Origin: Trema orientale
Taxonomy: Eukaryota; Streptophyta; Magnoliopsida; Rosales; Cannabaceae
Assembly (NCBI GenBank): GCA_002914845.1
Contig: JXTC01000353.1
Location: forward strand, 139,816-203,815
Direction: 5' to 3'
Length of the DNA: 64,000 nucleotides
The first letter of the stretch is position 1. Every line of letters starts with the position of its first letter. Below the pieces are notes generated by a model that was not told the origin of the DNA, ran no database searches, and worked only from the letters and a program-made list of their open reading frames with translations. This document shows positions 49,001 through 59,480 of this stretch, in pieces. The position numbers and the translations under genes are program-made.

Positions 49001-49450
49001 AAGCCAGACAATGCATTCTCCCACCTAAAAACATTCGATTCAACTAGTCCGCATGATTTCAATAACTCGATCTCAATTTCAAACAAAAGCAAATAAGAAA
49101 ACAATGGAGGCAATCCCAAAATCATTGTATTCACTAAAAAAAAAATACTTCGCTAGGCAACAAAGATGAACTTCAAAGAATAGGTGAAACATACAACCTG
49201 TTAGGAAGAGGGTGTGAGCACCGCCACACGCAATTGCTCGGAGGCCTTGATCACGAAAGGCCGCACAAAGCACCGGAGCTGGCCTCCAATGGGAGTCCAG
49301 GCTCCGCAGCCCAAGTCTGCCATAGTCCCCATTCCCCCAAACCGCAGCGAATCTCTGCCCCGTCTCGCTCTTACTCCACAACCATCTTTTCGCTAACCCT
49401 AACCCTAGATTTAGACTGGAACTTGAAACTAATCCGATTCTGCTCCACAT
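29334..49450 (-). CDS. RUG3: RCC1-repeat protein, RUG3-like, 15 exons
   Basis: Exons (minus): 49450-49198, 48379-48303, 45432-45354, 44387-44328, 44107-44006, 43892-43799, 42528-42486, 42278-42233, 35413-35367, 35252-35150, 33426-33372, 33279-33213, 31910-31874, 30626-30547, 29453-29334. All introns are GT-AG. Joined length is 1263 nt, 420 codons plus stop, with no break. Seven RCC1 blades are visible through their signatures ACGGAHTLFL (residues 74-83), ISAGYYHSGAI, ALGFEHSVAV, VAAGLLHSAC, ACGGYHTCVM, SCGWKHTAAI and SCGFNHTGAI, with WGNGDYGRLGL-type turns between. Residues 1-35 are rich in Ser, Leu and Arg/Lys with no acidic residue before Glu29, like a mitochondrial presequence. RCC1 propellers are protein-binding scaffolds. 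Plant RUG3 acts in mitochondrial nad2 intron splicing. That name is from overall resemblance and the presequence, and another RCC1-family member is possible. The start is the first ATG in this frame; an out-of-frame ATG at 49631 would be upstream. Confidence 0.88.
30897..30929. repeat. (GAA)n microsatellite in intron 13
   Basis: About eleven GAA units between exons 13 and 14 of the RCC1 gene. The remainder of intron 13 (30627-31873) holds an (AT)n run at 31238-31263 and no recognised element. Confidence 0.9.
31911..35149. other. Introns 10-12 of the RCC1 gene
   Basis: Intron 12 (31911-33212) and intron 10 (33427-35149) are AT-rich, with poly-A and poly-T runs. No transposon ends, RNAs or nested genes could be defined. 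Short open frames here are not conserved-looking. Confidence 0.45.
35595..35708. repeat. CT-rich microsatellite in LINE leader
   Basis: Runs of (CT)n with a C12 tract near 35617. They lie at the extreme 5' end of the LINE and are probably part of its promoter/leader. Apparent frames across it are repeat artefacts. Confidence 0.85.
35911..36060 (+). repeat. Three 50-bp tandem repeats in LINE 5' region
   Basis: CAGGGGACTGGCTTAATTGG recurs at 35921, 35971 and 36021 (the last with one change), within units of exactly 50 bp that end CAAGACTGGCAATATTTG. The first two are almost identical. Tandem 5' monomers are a known arrangement in some L1 promoters, but whether these act that way is not known. 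Confidence 0.92.
36191..37864 (+). pseudogene. LINE ORF1 remnant (DUF4283-like)
   Basis: Overlapping open pieces in different frames (36191-36871, 36888-37214, 37245-37574, 37562-37864) together resemble the plant L1 ORF1 protein. Near 36930-37100, VRIVVWQQIEHW followed by KVIGEKLGGFIDVAKDTLN and the charged segment after it match the pattern of the DUF4283 nucleic-acid-binding domain. At least three frame changes separate the pieces. The original start codon is not certain. No CCHC zinc knuckle was found. ORF1 normally coats the LINE RNA. Confidence 0.7.
38542..41976 (+). pseudogene. LINE ORF2 remnant: endonuclease, RT, zf-RVT
   Basis: Starts at ATG 38542 with MKIFSWNIRGSG, the normal beginning of the apurinic-like endonuclease. 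Its catalytic motifs VLQETK (about 38638), GGDFNVV (about 38888) and SDHCPV (about 39136) remain. Reverse transcriptase follows: DFRPISLVTSLYKIISKVL near 39987, GAFVEGRQILDTI near 40090, KIDFEKAYNYVEW near 40190, GLRHGDPSFSFLF near 40360 and QFADGTLFF near 40507. The last is the catalytic site, where the family has two aspartates; the second is Gly here. The zf-RVT module with CVLCKKNDESLNHLFLHC lies at 41720-41775. Many stops and frame changes (for example at 38703, 39106, 40243 and 40776) inactivate it. Confidence 0.88.
43055..43220. repeat. 64-bp minisatellite in RCC1 intron 6
   Basis: ACAAAGGAGGCCTTTCTAGA recurs at 43061 and 43125 and, slightly changed, at 43189. Each is separated by (GA)n and GAAACTTTCTAGAG. 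The array is preceded by a (GA)n run at 43027-43054. Confidence 0.9.
44388..46449. other. Intron 3 and part of intron 2 of the RCC1 gene
   Basis: Intron 3 (44388-45353) and the 3' part of intron 2 (45433-46449) are AT- and GA-rich. There are poly-A runs at 45590-45672 and a stretch rich in AACTAAC motifs at 46150-46260 that could be an old LTR remnant. Nothing with defined ends. Confidence 0.35.
46450..47200. mobile_element. Long foldback element in RCC1 intron 2
   Basis: A 751-bp element of two inverted arms, each about 350 bp, around a loop of roughly 36 bp (about 46806-46842). Ends are GGGTTTTTGGCATGTATGCC and the opposite-strand GGGCTTTTGGCATGTATACC. Pairing is close to perfect along the arms, for example GTCATGTGACTGTCATGTGA with its complement. 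It is flanked by the perfect 9-bp duplication TAAAATTAA (46441-46449, 47201-47209), pointing to a Mutator-like origin. It has no coding capacity. It is transcribed with the gene's intron and could fold into a long double-stranded hairpin. Confidence 0.92.
47210..48302. other. 5' part of RCC1 intron 2
   Basis: AT-rich intron sequence. A poly-A run lies at 47819-47831. No element recognised. Confidence 0.4.
48380..49197. other. RCC1 intron 1
   Basis: Lies between exon 1 (donor GTTGTA at 49197) and exon 2 (acceptor TTGACAG ending 48380). AT-rich, no element recognised. Confidence 0.5.
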
Positions 49451-50470
49451 TTGACTTCTTATGAAAATTGAGAAGAGGAACGGCTGAAGCGGCAGAACTG
49501 ATCGACGAAGAAGAATTTGATATGGTAAAAATAAGGGTTTGGTAACTGAGAAAGTGGAGGAAAATGGTGAATGGTTTTCGATTGATAGGCTGGCAACGGT
49601 GCCACGTCTTTCCTCTGCATTTCTGTTCCATCGCTGCCAGAATGTCCTTATCAAAGTTCTATTTTCTCTTGCTGACGTGTCTAAAAAAAGTGGTAAGAGT
49701 ATATGTAGGAGAGGATAGCTGTATCCTTTTTTTCTAGACTCTTCTTTACTCTCTTAATCTCACATTTTTTACTCGTGGATTTGGGAATATTAAATTGAAT
49801 AGTGAAATAATGTTCGATACGTGGATTTGGGAATATTAAACTGAATAGAGAAATTCACGAGTCCGATAATAAGATTAGAATTTGTAAAAGTGAGTAAGAA
49901 AAATTATGCATTTGACACTCCTCTATATATAAATATGCTTAATAAAACTACAAATTCGACCTAAGAGTGTTTCAATATTACACTATTTTCAACGTAGAAG
50001 ATCTTAGCCAAATGGCCGAATTCACAAGGGCTGATTAATGAATGGCTGCTTTTTGCAAGCTTACAAAACGATCGATCTCTAGCAAAATTGCCAAAATTCT
50101 CTCTCTATTAAAATCGAATTCCAAAAATAACTTCTATTTCTTCTAAGCTCAATCTTTATTCCGAAACTCAGATTTCACTACCATAGTCGAAAGTGATAAT
50201 GCCTACTCTCTAGAACGTGTTGTAGAGCTATACAAAATACTTGATGACCCAAAAAAAACGGCCGAATATCAACCCGAAAAAACTAACAAAAAACAACCTA
50301 AATTAAATTTGGGCGGGTTATATAAAGTTAGTTGGGTTAGGGGATAGATTACAACCCCCCAAGAGACAAATTGAGTAAAGGAGATAGAAAGAGAAAAAAA
50401 ACGTAGAGAATTAAATTTAATTAATATGAAAATGTTAGACATGTAGAATATCACCTTACAATAAAATTTA
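49451..50470 (-). promoter_or_regulatory. RCC1 gene 5' leader and upstream region
   Basis: The leader just above the ATG is T- and C-rich on the minus strand. An out-of-frame ATG at 49631 opens a frame that overlaps the main start, so a start site between 49450 and 49630 would favour translation. A 46-bp tandem pair lies at 49774-49865 (CGTGGATTTGGGAATATTAA at 49774 and 49820). No convincing TATA box was found. Promoter limits are inferred. Confidence 0.35.
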
Positions 50471-50479
50471 ATAGCAATA

Positions 50480-50839
50480 AAAGGTATCATATTAAATTAA
50501 AATTAACAATAAAAAACATAACTAACAAAATAATGTTTTAAAATTCAGTAAGGACCAGACAACTTTTATGCAAGAACTATATTAGAAAAAATTAAACTTA
50601 GCAAACACATATAACAAAAAAATTTCATCAAAAAATAGTGTATTAAAGACAACATAATTCACTATCTCATCATCAAAAAGGAAGAAAGTAAAAAATAGAG
50701 ACAGCATCAACGCAAACGCAGACAAACAAATAAACAACTCATTTATAAGAAAGTAATTAATTATTAAGATCAAATTATACCAGATCGAGATTTTTTTATG
50801 TGTCTAACCTTTTTTATAAATTAATTTAATACTTGAGAG

Positions 50840-50873
<34 letters not shown>

Positions 50874-51397
50874 GGGTCAAATTATATCATATCGAGATTT
50901 TTTTACATGTCTAACTTTTTTTATCAATTAATTTAATATTTGGGGGAAAGAGAGAGAGAGACGTATATATAAGAGAAACAGAGGGAGAAAGAAGTGGAAA
51001 TATTAGAGAACTAGAAAATCATTGTACGATATATTTTTGCAGTAATAAATGATTACATATTTCATATTAAATTAAAAGAAAAAACAAACATTATAATAAC
51101 CAAACAATGTTTTACGACTCAGTAAACACCAGAAAGCTTAATATGCAAGTACTATATCAGAACAAATTACACTTAACAAAACATATAAAATTGAAATTTT
51201 TAATCCAAAAATAACTTATTGAAGACAACTTAATTGACTATCCTGTCATCAAAAAATGATAAAGTAAAAGTAAAGATAATATAGACAACAAACAAAGAAA
51301 AGAAACATAATAGTTATAAGAAATCAATAAATTATTACAGTCAAACTAATTCAAATCAAGATTTTCTACACGTCTAAACTTTTCTTATAAATTAATT

Positions 51398-51446
<49 letters not shown>

Positions 51447-51530
51447 TGGGGAGATATAAGGGGTGGAGATATAGAGAGTGAGAAGTAGGGAGATATAAGT
51501 AGAGAGAGAGAGAGAGAGAGAAACTAAGTA
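50480..51530. repeat. Diverged segmental duplication with GA microsatellites
   Basis: A unit starting CATATTAAATTAAAA at about 50488 recurs near 51062, offset about 575 bp. It shares in order AATGTTTTA, TCAGTAA, CCAGA, TATGCAAG, AACTATAT, CATCATCAAAAA and GATTTTTT/GATTTTCT..GTCTAA. Both copies end in (GA)n runs (50837-50872 and 51405-51440), with further GA tracts at 50948 and 51502. A third partial copy lies at 50876-50945. No coding capacity. Confidence 0.65.
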
Positions 51531-52350
51531 GAGAGGGAATTCTAGATGTGACCATAGATAGTGTAACCTAAGACTGGTATAGTTTGAAAAAATATATAGA
51601 TCCTTTGAAGCACTTCCATAAAAGAACCTTAAACTTAATGAATTCTTTTGTTCCTGATTTTGAATAGAGATATTGGAATTGATGATTTAGGAATATACTC
51701 CACTTGGCACTCGAGAGAAGAAGTAGGAGTGACTTAGGTTCTTGGCTTATAAGCTAGGAAAAACTAAGTAGAATTAAATTGATAATCTAAAGACATAGTA
51801 GATAGCTTAGTGAAATCAATTCTCTAGGTTAATTTGACATTGATTTTATAATATCAAGCTTGTTACTTACTCTAAAATTTTGATATGGGTATTTAATTTA
51901 TTTATCACATAAATTAAATAGTTATGCACTAATAAATTAAATAGTTATGTACTAATGAATTTTATGGATATCGTTGTAGTGAAATACACACATAAAAGCC
52001 AAGTTGGACCACATGTGCCTAATAAGGGATAAAAATTAATATGTAATTCTAAATTCATGCGTATGATTATTGTTTAATGTGTTATGAGTTTAATTTATTA
52101 TTTTAATATTGAGCTCTTAATAAGTTAGTTTAATAAGTATTATTGATTTTCTTTTTCAAATATATAATAATAGAATAGTTAATATATATTTATGTGTATG
52201 AGTTTGATAAGATATATAATATAGCATATATGACTACCATTATTAGTATGATATGAGCTTAATTAATTGTGTTTACTATTGGGCTAATTATTTATCTTCG
52301 CCGAATAGATAATAGGAGAATCCAAATTGAAGTTATTTTTTGGGTTTCTA
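51531..52350. other. Intergenic, nothing recognised
   Basis: AT-rich sequence without supported genes. The phrase TAAATTAAATAGTTATG is duplicated in tandem at about 51913-51950. Confidence 0.4.
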
Positions 52351-52354
52351 ACAT

Positions 52355-52715
52355 TTTTACCTACAAAAATCAGAAAGAATTACAAAAATACGGAACTCAT
52401 GCTTTTTTTCAATTTTTGTAGGGTTTTTATTCGAAAAATATCACTTTTAAAAAATATTTAGAAAATTACTATTTTTAAAATAGTTACTAGTTACCGGTTT
52501 CTGGAAACTGGTTACTGGTTACCAGTTATAAATACCGTTGATTACTAGTTACAAGTTTCTGGAAATTTGTTACCAGAAACTAGTTACTATTTTAAAAAAT
52601 AGTATTTTTCTAAATATTTTTAGAAAATGATATTTTTCTAATAAAAACTGTACCGCACCTTGAAAAAATGGAAATCACTGTATTTTTCAAATTTTTTTCA
52701 GAAACACCGTATAAT
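52355..52715. repeat. Large imperfect palindrome
   Basis: The left arm (ATACGGAACTCATGC, TATCACTTTTAAAAAATATT, TAGTTACTAGTTACC, TTTCTGGAAA) is mirrored by the right arm (TTTCTGGAAATTTGTTACCA, ACTAGTTACTATTTT, TATTTTTCTAAATATTTTTA, GTACCGCACC). The centre holds five or more GGTTAC/GTTACC-type repeats with a TTATAAATAC. Foldback suggests a MITE-like element, but its ends and target duplication are not defined. Confidence 0.6.
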
Positions 52716-53043
52716 ATCTAATTTTCACTTATTTTTTCTTATTTGTATTTATCATTGGGCTCTAGATTCTTTAGCCCAATAATTATGGATCTTGACTCAA
52801 TAAGAAATTAGAAAGCCCAAATTAAAATTGCTAATAATTCTAGCCCAAACAATAAATTAAGTATTATATATATATGATATTAGAATTGTTTATATAAATA
52901 AAGTATATACATATTATATATAAGTGATGAATAATTTTAAAATAATAAAAGTTAGGCAGATGGTGTAACCATTAACATATTATAATTATATTTGGTCCAT
53001 CATAAGAATGGAAGATGATGTAAATAGTCATTAACATATTATA

Positions 53044-55956
53044 TGTAACGCCTCCTAGCTTAACCATATTGTCATATACAGCCAAACTAGGAAGTATTAC
53101 TCTTTCTTAAACCATATCTTTAGTTCTATAAAAAGGTGGACAAATTTGAACTTCCCAAAACTTTTAGACAAAATAATTGCGAGGCATTACTTGCTAAAAG
53201 TCTCTTTACAAAATGTACAACCAAAAAAACTCCTTATCAGTTTATCTTGCCATCAGTAGTATTATTTACAACATACTAGAATAACAAAATACAAAGAAAA
53301 CACCGCCCACAAGTCAAGCTCGTCTACATTTGTATGATCATAGCAACAAGAAAACGTGCTAGCCAACCAGCAACTCTATACATCAAAAACCTCCTCACCT
53401 GCATCACAGGAACTAAATGAGCTAATGCTCAGTAAGTAAAGATCATGCATGCTCGTGAACGTGTTTCATGCATAAACTTTAATGAAATTCCCATTGTACT
53501 CTTTCTTTCATAATTTTTCATTTTAATGCACTTTTCTTAGAAAACGTTTCTTTATAGGGCCCTTGAGTACATTACAAAATCGCGGCAGTCGGTAGGCCGT
53601 GCCCACCTGTGTGGGAAGGAAACACATGGCCAATGTGAACCATACCTACCCAACGTAGACCGACTAAGTAATGCACCTAATCTCATAGTACAATGCTCAG
53701 TCCCGGCAGTCGGTAAGCCGTGCCCACCTATGCGGGAAGGATGCCTGTGCAAACTATACTTATCCAACACAGACAGACTAAACACTGTACTTAAAACATA
53801 TCTCGTAAAATCAATACAATGGTACTACTTTAAATCCAATGTGTGGAAAACTTTACTTCTTTGAAAATCATGCTTAAATGATCATGTCATGCTTATGTCT
53901 TTCATGAACAAAATAATAGCCATATAAATAACATACAATTGAAATAATACACATAAGCATGTAGGAAAACACCTTGTATCTACTACTATTCTTGTGACGC
54001 AGGGAAAACAAATCTTTACTTACTTTGTGTCCGGCAGAAAAGAAAGTAGAAAAGGTCAGTATCCTCTTGGCAAGATGTGTGGAAGATCTGATGTCAAATT
54101 TATTACTAAGATGACCATTACAATGTAAAATGCATAAAGAAAAAAACTACAAGACTGAAATCACAACTATCACAAAATCAAGAAACCTAACTACAAAATG
54201 AACTAAAATGTCACCTACTTTCACCAAAAACTAGTCTAGTTAGTTCTAAATAGTACCATTTGGTTCTAAAAATATTTGGACAGCACCTCTCCTATTTTAG
54301 GACGTCCTCACATGATTAAAATCATGGTTTTAAACCTGTAATAATAATTAACAAGCCAATTCTCACATATACACCTCAAAGAGGATCACTTATAACAACC
54401 TAGGCACACTTGAAATCCTTTCGATCTAAACAAAGTTTAAAACTAATTCTATACTTATATGTCATCATAACTAGCCACCAAATGAGTGAAATAAATAATA
54501 GAATCCATAAAATATACACTCCAAGTTTAGAAAATCAGATTACAAATAGAAAAACATAATCTACCACACATGAAAACACTTAAATCTATAACTAGCACAC
54601 TTTAGGGCTTTAAGTCTTAACTTTAATCCTCCATTTAAATTCTTTATTTTCAACCATAAATAAAGTTTTCTAGGATCTTTATTTATCAAATAAAAGCTTT
54701 AATTTAAGAGCTAAAGCAATAGAAATAAGTTACTAATTCTAAATTCCACAAAAAGCTCACCTTGACTAGTTTGAACCTTTATTGAAGCTCTTGCCTTCTA
54801 CTTCTACAAAACTGATTTCCAAGGCTTTGAAATTGATCTTAGGACTCAAGAGGACCTAGAAAAATCATTATTTAAGTAGTATCAAATGGAGAATTGAAAT
54901 AAGAAAACAAAACCTAAGAAGAAGAACTAGTTGAGTTACCTTGACTAGTTTGGATCTATCTTGCTTTCTAGAGCTCCAAATTGAGTTCTACCATTTGGAA
55001 ACTGTTGGATATGAATAAGGGGAGCTGAGAGAAGTCTAAAAATGAGTGGAAGAGTTTCAGGTCGTGGCTGGAGAGAAAGGAGAAGAGAATGACCAGATTT
55101 GGTTCAAAAGTGATACTTAATGACTAAGAAATGACATAATTTAAGTTCTAAGGGGTATTTTAGGTATTTTGCTCAATACTTTCCATGTGTCAAGCTCTAA
55201 AACACCTTTAGCATAATCACCACGTTACTAGACAATCCTATGCATCCAAGTCTAGCCAAAGTTGGTGAATCCCAGCTTAGAAAGTGAAATCTAGTCATAC
55301 TTTGACTTATGATTCTATATGGCCAATCTTATTGTAATTTGGTGGAACCTAGCCCCATAACCAATCATTAAACATAAAAATAAGTCAATTAGACTCTAAT
55401 TAATAATGTAAACAAAGAATCAATACCTAATCATTAGAGTGCACAAAGATGACATTACGCGATTAAGCTGAATCTAAGCTAGTTTAGTGTAATTAAACAC
55501 CAATTCAGTACAGTGACTACCACCTCGTGCTTATCCGGAGCCGACAAATAAAATGCTATAAATGAGTCCTAAACATTAAATAAAAGTGATTTGACGTGTT
55601 AAACGCACAGTGAATTTGGTCTCGAAAAGCATGAAAAATGTATTTTACCGAAAAACTACTATTTGACCAAGTTATCAACAGACATGATTTTTAATGCATG
55701 TGCATATAGTATTACTATTCATAAATGTATTCTTTGTTCCTTTCACACACCAAGCTGTCTTTCTGAGGGTATTGAGCCTTTACACTGCATGGGAACACTT
55801 CAACAAATATTAGTGCAATAATACATATCGAAGCATTTAACAGTCAGCTTAAGCAATTTACTATGAAATTGACACTAGTTTCATGATATGTCTATTATGT
55901 AATGTGAACATGTTTATTATTGGCTTATTATGCATGTGAGAATCTTGGGCATCACA
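53044..55956 (-). repeat. Gypsy 3' LTR
   Basis: On the minus strand it runs from TGTGATGCCC (55956) to GAGGCGTTACA (53044). It contains a pair of roughly 123-bp tandem units starting GGCAGTCGGTA at 53583 and 53706, also present in the other LTR. No coding capacity. Confidence 0.93.
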
Positions 55957-55972
55957 ACCCTTCCCTCCTTAT
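55957..55972 (-). other. Gypsy polypurine tract
   Basis: Minus strand AAGGAGGGAAGGGT lies directly before the 3' LTR start TGTGATG, the expected site and composition for plus-strand priming. Confidence 0.85.
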
Positions 55973-56057
55973 TAAATTTCGTCCTCAAAATTTATTTACC
56001 CAAATAAGTGAGGATACTTAGTTTTCATCTCTTCTTCTCTTTCCCATGTGACTTCTT

Positions 56058-59000
56058 CTATCTCATGGTTCCTCCATAGTACTTTGACAAAAGGGATCTT
56101 CTTGTTTCTAAGCTCTTTTTCTTTTCTATCCAAAATCTCCACTGGTTGTCTTCATAGCTCACATCTTGGCTCAACTCTAACGGCTCAAAACTCAGAACAT
56201 GTGATAGGTTTGGAATATATCTCCTTAACATAGAGACGTGAAAAACATTATATACATTCGACAGTGAGGGTGGCAAAGCAAGTCTATAGGCAACATCTCC
56301 AACTTTGTCAAGTATCTCAAATGGGCCTATATATCTAGTACTAAGTTTCCCTTTCTTTCCAAACCTCATGATTCCTTTCATGGGAGCAACCTTCAAAAAT
56401 ACTTTGTCTCCAATATTAAACGTGACCTCTCTCCTTCTAGGATCAGCATACTACTTCTGCCTATTCTGAACAGCTAATAACCTTTTACGACTCTTTTCTA
56501 CTGCTTCTGCTGTTTCTCTTACCAATTCTGGACTAAGAAATTTCCTTTCTCCCATCTCATCCCAGTGAATTAGAAATCTACATTTTCTTCTGTACAATGC
56601 TTCATATGGAGGCATTTCAATTGAGGCTTGATAACTATTGTTGTAGGCAAATTCTATTAGTGGCAAGTACTTGTTCCAAGACCCATGAAAGTCTAACACA
56701 CAAACTCTAAGCATATCCTCAAGAGTCTGTATAGTTTTCTCTGATTGTCCATCTGTTTGAGGATGAAAAGCTGTACTGAATGTCAGTTTTGTACCCATAG
56801 CCTCCTGAACCCTCTTCTAGAATTTTGAAGTGAATCTAGAATCTCGGTCAGAAATGATAACCTTTGGAACACCATGTAGTCTAATGATTTCTTGAAAGTA
56901 CAACCGAGCCAACTGATCTAAGCTATAAGTCATTTTAATCGGTAGAAAATGGGCTGACTTAGTATATCTATCAACAATTATCCAAATGGCATCATGACCT
57001 TTATTTGTTTTAGGAAGTCCAACAACCAAATCCATAGCAATCTTTTCCTATTTCTACTGTGGCACATGTATAGGCTTCAATGTACCAGCAGGTCTTTGAT
57101 GTTCAGCTTTAACTTGCTAGCATGTGAGACATTGTTCTACAAACTCAATCACATCCTTCTTCATACCTGGCCACCAGTAATGCATTTTCAAATCCCTATA
57201 CATCTTTGTAGTACTGGGATGCACAGAGTAGGGAGTAGTGTGAGCTTCTGTCAATATCTCCTTTCTAATTATTCCATCCGGCACACACAATCTATTTCTG
57301 TATCTGATTATACCATCGCTAGAAATCTAGAAGGATACCTCCTTTCCAGACTCTATTTTAGTCTTTAAACCTGTCAGATAGGGATCTGTATTCTGGCTTT
57401 ACTTAATTATCTCTAAAATTGTAGGTTGTAAGGTAAGAGCTGCTAATTTCTCCATTAGACCTCTAGGCACTATCTCTAATTCCAATCGATGCAAATCAAT
57501 CAAAAGATGTTTCCGATCAACATACTTAAATGACATAGCAGTCAATGACTTTCTACTTAGAGCATCTGCAACCACATTAGCTTTTCCTGGATAATAGTTA
57601 ATCTCACAGTCATAATCTTTCACCAGTTCAAGCCATCTTCTCTGTCTCATATTCAGTTCCTTTTGGGTAAAGAAATACTTGAGACTTTTATGGTCTGTAT
57701 AGATTTGACATCTTTCTTCATAAAGATAATGTCTCCAAATCTTCAGTGCAAAAACTACTGCTGCTAGCTCCAAATCATGAGTAGGATATTCCTTTTCATA
57801 TTCTTTCAGTTGCCTGAAAGCATAAGTAATAACCTTACCATTTTGCATCAGAACACAGCCTAGACCATTCTTTGAAGCATCACTATAAACAACAAATCCC
57901 CCAGATCCAGTGGGTATAGAAAGTATAGGAGCCGTGACCAAACGATGTTTTAGCTCTTGAAAACTCTTTTCACAATCATCATTCCAATGAAATTTTATAT
58001 TCTTTCTAGTTAACCGAGTCAATGGAGAGGCCAACTTAGAAAATCCTTCTACAAACCTTCTATAGTAATTAGCTGATCCCAAGAAACTACGAATCTCTGA
58101 AACATTTGTAGGCCTTGACCAATTACTTACAGCTTTAACCTTTGTTGGGTCCACAGAAATACCATTTCCAGACACTACATGACTAAGGAAGATAACTTTC
58201 TCTAACCAGAACTCACACTTCTTAAACTTTGCATACAACTATTTTTCTTTCAAGATCCTCAAAACTGTTCTCAAATGCTCTATGTGCTCCTCCCTTGAGC
58301 GTGAGTAGATTAAAATATCATCAATGAACACTATAACAAAGCTATCTAAGAAATCCTTGAATACTCTGTTCATCATGTCCATAAAAGCAGCTGGGGCATT
58401 AGTTAAGCCAAAGGACATTACTAAGAACTCATAGTACCCGTATCTCGTTCTAAAAGCTGTCTTAGGAATGTCTTCTTATTTGATCTTCAACTGATGGTAT
58501 CCAGATCTTAAATCAATCTTAGAAAACACTGAAGATCCTTGTAATTGATCAAACAAATCATCAATTCTAGGGAGAGGATACTTATTCTTGATTATGACCT
58601 TATTTAACTCTCTATAATCAATACAAAGTCTCATAGTTCTATATTTCTTCTTTACAAATAACACTGGAGTACCCCATGGTGAAAAGCTTGGGCATATGAA
58701 ACCCTTGTCCAAAAGCTCCTGTAATTGTACCTTTAATTCCTTCAACTTTGCTGGAGCCATTCTATATGGTGCTTTGGAAATATGAGCTGTACCAGGTAGT
58801 AAATCAATAACAAACTCTATCTCCCTATCAGGTGGTAATCCTGGTAGTTCTTCTGGGAATACCTCTAGAAATTCATTAACCACGAGTACTTCCTCTGGCT
58901 TCATCTTAACTTCCTCTCTAGTATCTATTACATTTGCCAAATAACCAGTACATCCTTTCTCAAGTAACTTCTTTGCTTTTATCATTGAAATAATTGGCAC

Positions 59001-59480
59001 TATTTTCTTCTTAGAAGACCCAAGGAAAGTAAACTTCTCTTCACCATGTGGCTGAAATACTACTCTCTTACCCTTACAATCAATGCTAGCATGATACCTA
59101 GATAGCCAATCCATACCTAAAATCACCTCAAAATCTATATCCAATACTATTAAGTCTGCCCACAACTCTCTACCATCTATCTGTATTGGAGACGCTCTCA
59201 AAACTTGACCAGAATATAGCACTTCTCCAGATGGAATAGTTATACAGTAACTTAAATTCAAAATTTCAGGTGATCTACCTAATTTTCTCACATATGCTGG
59301 TGATGCAAATGAATGTGTAGCTCCTAAATCTATTAATGTATTTGCAAGAATGTCAAAAATAGAGATCTCACCTACTACAACTGATAGATCAGCCTCAGCA
59401 TCTGTCGCTGTCATAGTAAACACACGAGCTGGAACTTTCTTTTGCTCACCAGAGGTGGAGGGACAATCCTTAGAAAAAAG
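56058..59480 (-). pseudogene. Gypsy pol: protease, RT, RNase H, integrase, chromodomain remnant
   Basis: In order on the minus strand: aspartic protease with [10 protein letters not shown] near 59320 (family D-S-G is D-L-G here). Reverse transcriptase from about 58850 has [10 protein letters not shown] near 58485 and the catalytic [11 protein letters not shown] near 58320 intact. RNase H follows ([12 protein letters not shown] near 57890; [10 protein letters not shown] near 57690; ADALSRK near 57555). Integrase has the HHCC finger near 57250-57120, [11 protein letters not shown] near 56970, ISDRDSRF near 56840 and HPQTDGQSEKTIQTLEDMLR near 56755, so D, D and E are present. The tail YIGPFEILDKVG and a weak chromodomain end near 56060. 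In-frame stops at 58239-58241, 57399-57401, 57117-57119, 57054-57056, 57048-57050 and 56817-56819 and others silence it. Confidence 0.92.

Noticed and set aside
49451-49654. An N-terminal extension of the RCC1 protein
   Set aside because: The frame is open upstream but contains no ATG; the apparent start there is TTG. The first ATG in frame is at 49450.
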